DNA of 64,000 bases from an uncultured Roseburia sp. (GTDB lineage: Bacteria; Bacillota; Clostridia; Lachnospirales; Lachnospiraceae): the NCBI GenBank assembly GCA_947644305.1, contig CANRYS010000008.1, positions 89,837-153,836 of the forward strand, written 5' to 3'. The notes under the pieces are model-generated. The model did not search any database. It was not told where the DNA came from and worked only from the letters and a program-made list of their open reading frames with translations. This document shows, piece after piece, positions 63,179 through 64,000 of this stretch. The position numbers were made by a program, and so were the translations under genes. Each line of letters opens with the position of its first letter. Positions within the stretch are counted from its first letter, which is position 1.

Positions 63179-63562
63179 ATGGCAAACAATGTAATCATTA
63201 CAAAAAAAGCGAGAGAAAACATGGTAAAGGCAAGAGCCGGGGCGATTACTCTTCCTAAAATTGTTGGGATGGCTTTTGGAGAGGGAGGAGTGGATTCCTC
63301 CGGAAGTGTGGTAGCACCGACAGTAGATCAGAAAGAACTCAAGCAGGAATTACTCCGCAAGGAGATAAAAAGTTACTCATTTCCGGCAGAAACAACCTGT
63401 CAGTATGTGTGTGCGCTGACAGAAAATGAGTTGGCCGGGAAGGATATCAGCGAAATTGGATTATATGATGAAAATGGTGATATTGCCTGTATCAAAACAT
63501 TTAAGAGCAAAGGAAAGGATGCGGATATTCAGATGACTTTTACTCTGGATGATGTATTTTAA
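63179..63562 (+). CDS. Tail fibre-associated protein
   Basis: A 127-residue protein with ITKKARENMVKARAGAITLPKIVGMAFGEGG and DISEIGLYDENGDI, typical of fibre N-terminal adaptor domains (DUF3751-like). There is no receptor-binding part of its own. It lies between the YmfQ-like protein and the fibre gene. Confidence 0.75.
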   Translation: MANNVIITKKARENMVKARAGAITLPKIVGMAFGEGGVDSSGSVVAPTVDQKELKQELLRKEIKSYSFPAETTCQYVCALTENELAGKDISEIGLYDENGDIACIKTFKSKGKDADIQMTFTLDDVF

Positions 63563-63573
63563 GGAGGCAGATT

Positions 63574-64000
63574 ATGAAAGATTATACAAACAGCAGTGCA
63601 GAATTTAGTAACACGATCAAAATTCTTGAGACATCCGACACAAATCATGCGGATAATATAAATACGACGACCAAGCAACTGTTGGATAACACCATTGCCA
63701 ACAACAGGGAGATCACAAGCGCTAAAAATAAGCTGGAGACCATAGAAGAAGGTGCCGAGGTTAATGTGCAGCCGGATTGGAATGAGACGAATCAAAATTC
63801 GGATGCGTACATCAAAAATAAACCTTCTACATATCCAGCAAGTGCTCACACCCACGATGATAAGTATTATCCGAAAACCACGATGGACACTAAACTTTCT
63901 GAAAAGGCCAATAGTACGCATACCCATAACTATGCGGCGGCATCACACACCCACGATGATAAGTATTATCCGAAAACCACGATGGACACTAAACTTTCTG
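63574..64000 (+). CDS. Tail fibre with histidine-rich repeats (3' end outside window)
   Basis: The frame from ATG 63574 (AAGGAGG upstream) stays open to the window end, giving 142 residues so far. After a helical N-terminal part (about 1-60) and WNETNQNSDAYIKNKPSTYP it contains HTHDDKYYPKTTMDTKLS twice, 33 residues apart, with HTHNYAAAS in between. HxH motifs like these bind metal inside trimeric fibres of other phages. The DNA of the two units is identical over at least 55 bases (63847-63901 and 63946-64000). Confidence 0.82.
   Translation, partial: MKDYTNSSAEFSNTIKILETSDTNHADNINTTTKQLLDNTIANNREITSAKNKLETIEEGAEVNVQPDWNETNQNSDAYIKNKPSTYPASAHTHDDKYYPKTTMDTKLSEKANSTHTHNYAAASHTHDDKYYPKTTMDTKLS

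Larger units (their letters stand above)
45264..64000. mobile_element. Integrated phage-derived element encoding a contractile tail, no head genes seen; right end outside window
   Basis: The element begins between the GGGtGRT terminator and the integrase gene, and the exact left junction is not identifiable. It contains integrase, repressor, Cro-like protein, SleB-type hydrolase, replisome organiser, DnaC-type ATPase, late regulator, and then a tail operon from 50764 to the window end. Terminase, portal, protease, capsid and connector genes are not present between the late regulator (end 50506) and the first tail gene (50764). It differs from a complete prophage in this respect and from classical tailocins in keeping integrase and replication genes. 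Confidence 0.8.

Overview
The window looks like a chromosomal segment of a gut-type anaerobic Firmicute, most likely a Lachnospiraceae (Clostridia) member. The grounds are moderate GC with strong AGGAGG-type ribosome sites, EF-P of the Firmicute kind, a PdaB-type deacetylase and a SleB-type hydrolase, a GGGtGRT protein beside a NifU-like scaffold, VanR/VanS-type two-component genes, tRNA and tmRNA genes without an encoded CCA, and GH43/GH31 glycosidases. The species cannot be fixed from the sequence alone.

Layout. 1-3.2 kb: housekeeping genes (end of aroK, efp, fabH, a nucleosidase). 3.2-8.1 kb: a plant-polysaccharide block with two GH43 enzymes around a large lipoprotein. 8.3-19.2 kb: a signalling block with an Hpt protein, two response regulators with HD-GYP domains (one with a damaged metal site), a hybrid-like kinase, and cheR-cheB-cheY-cheA-cheW-mcp in one orientation; no flagellar genes are present. 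19.4-24.4 kb: tRNA-Pro followed by an AT-rich orphan gene with PD-(D/E)XK features, a GH31 glycosidase, a deacetylase and a YjbR-GNAT fusion. 24.5 kb: tmRNA. 25-31.6 kb: a membrane-anchored trigger-factor-like protein, a two-component system, envelope proteins and CheV. 31.8-45.2 kb: a long acidic membrane protein, hisH-hisF, ung, a MoxR-DUF58-transglutaminase set, a LUD protein, topB, a hexapeptide protein and the NifU-like/GGGtGRT pair.

45.3-64 kb (to the window end): an integrated phage-derived element. It has a complete tyrosine integrase, a repressor with divergent operators, a double-HTH Cro-like protein, a SleB-type hydrolase, replication genes (replisome organiser, DnaC-type ATPase) and a late regulator. 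After one promoter and a leader terminator it goes directly into a contractile-tail operon (sheath, tube, frameshifted chaperone, tape measure, LysM and XkdQ-like proteins, DUF2577, DUF2634, baseplate J, YmfQ-like protein, fibres). No terminase, portal, protease or capsid gene lies where they would be expected. The simplest reading is a mobile element that encodes a headless contractile tail (R-type tailocin or tail-only satellite); the right end is outside the window, so this remains to be confirmed.

Smaller points: a -1 frameshift signal with its own hairpin in the tail chaperone gene; a two-copy intergenic element with a compensatory base-pair change; a triple-hairpin intergenic region; and a nucleosidase with Asn in place of the catalytic Asp.
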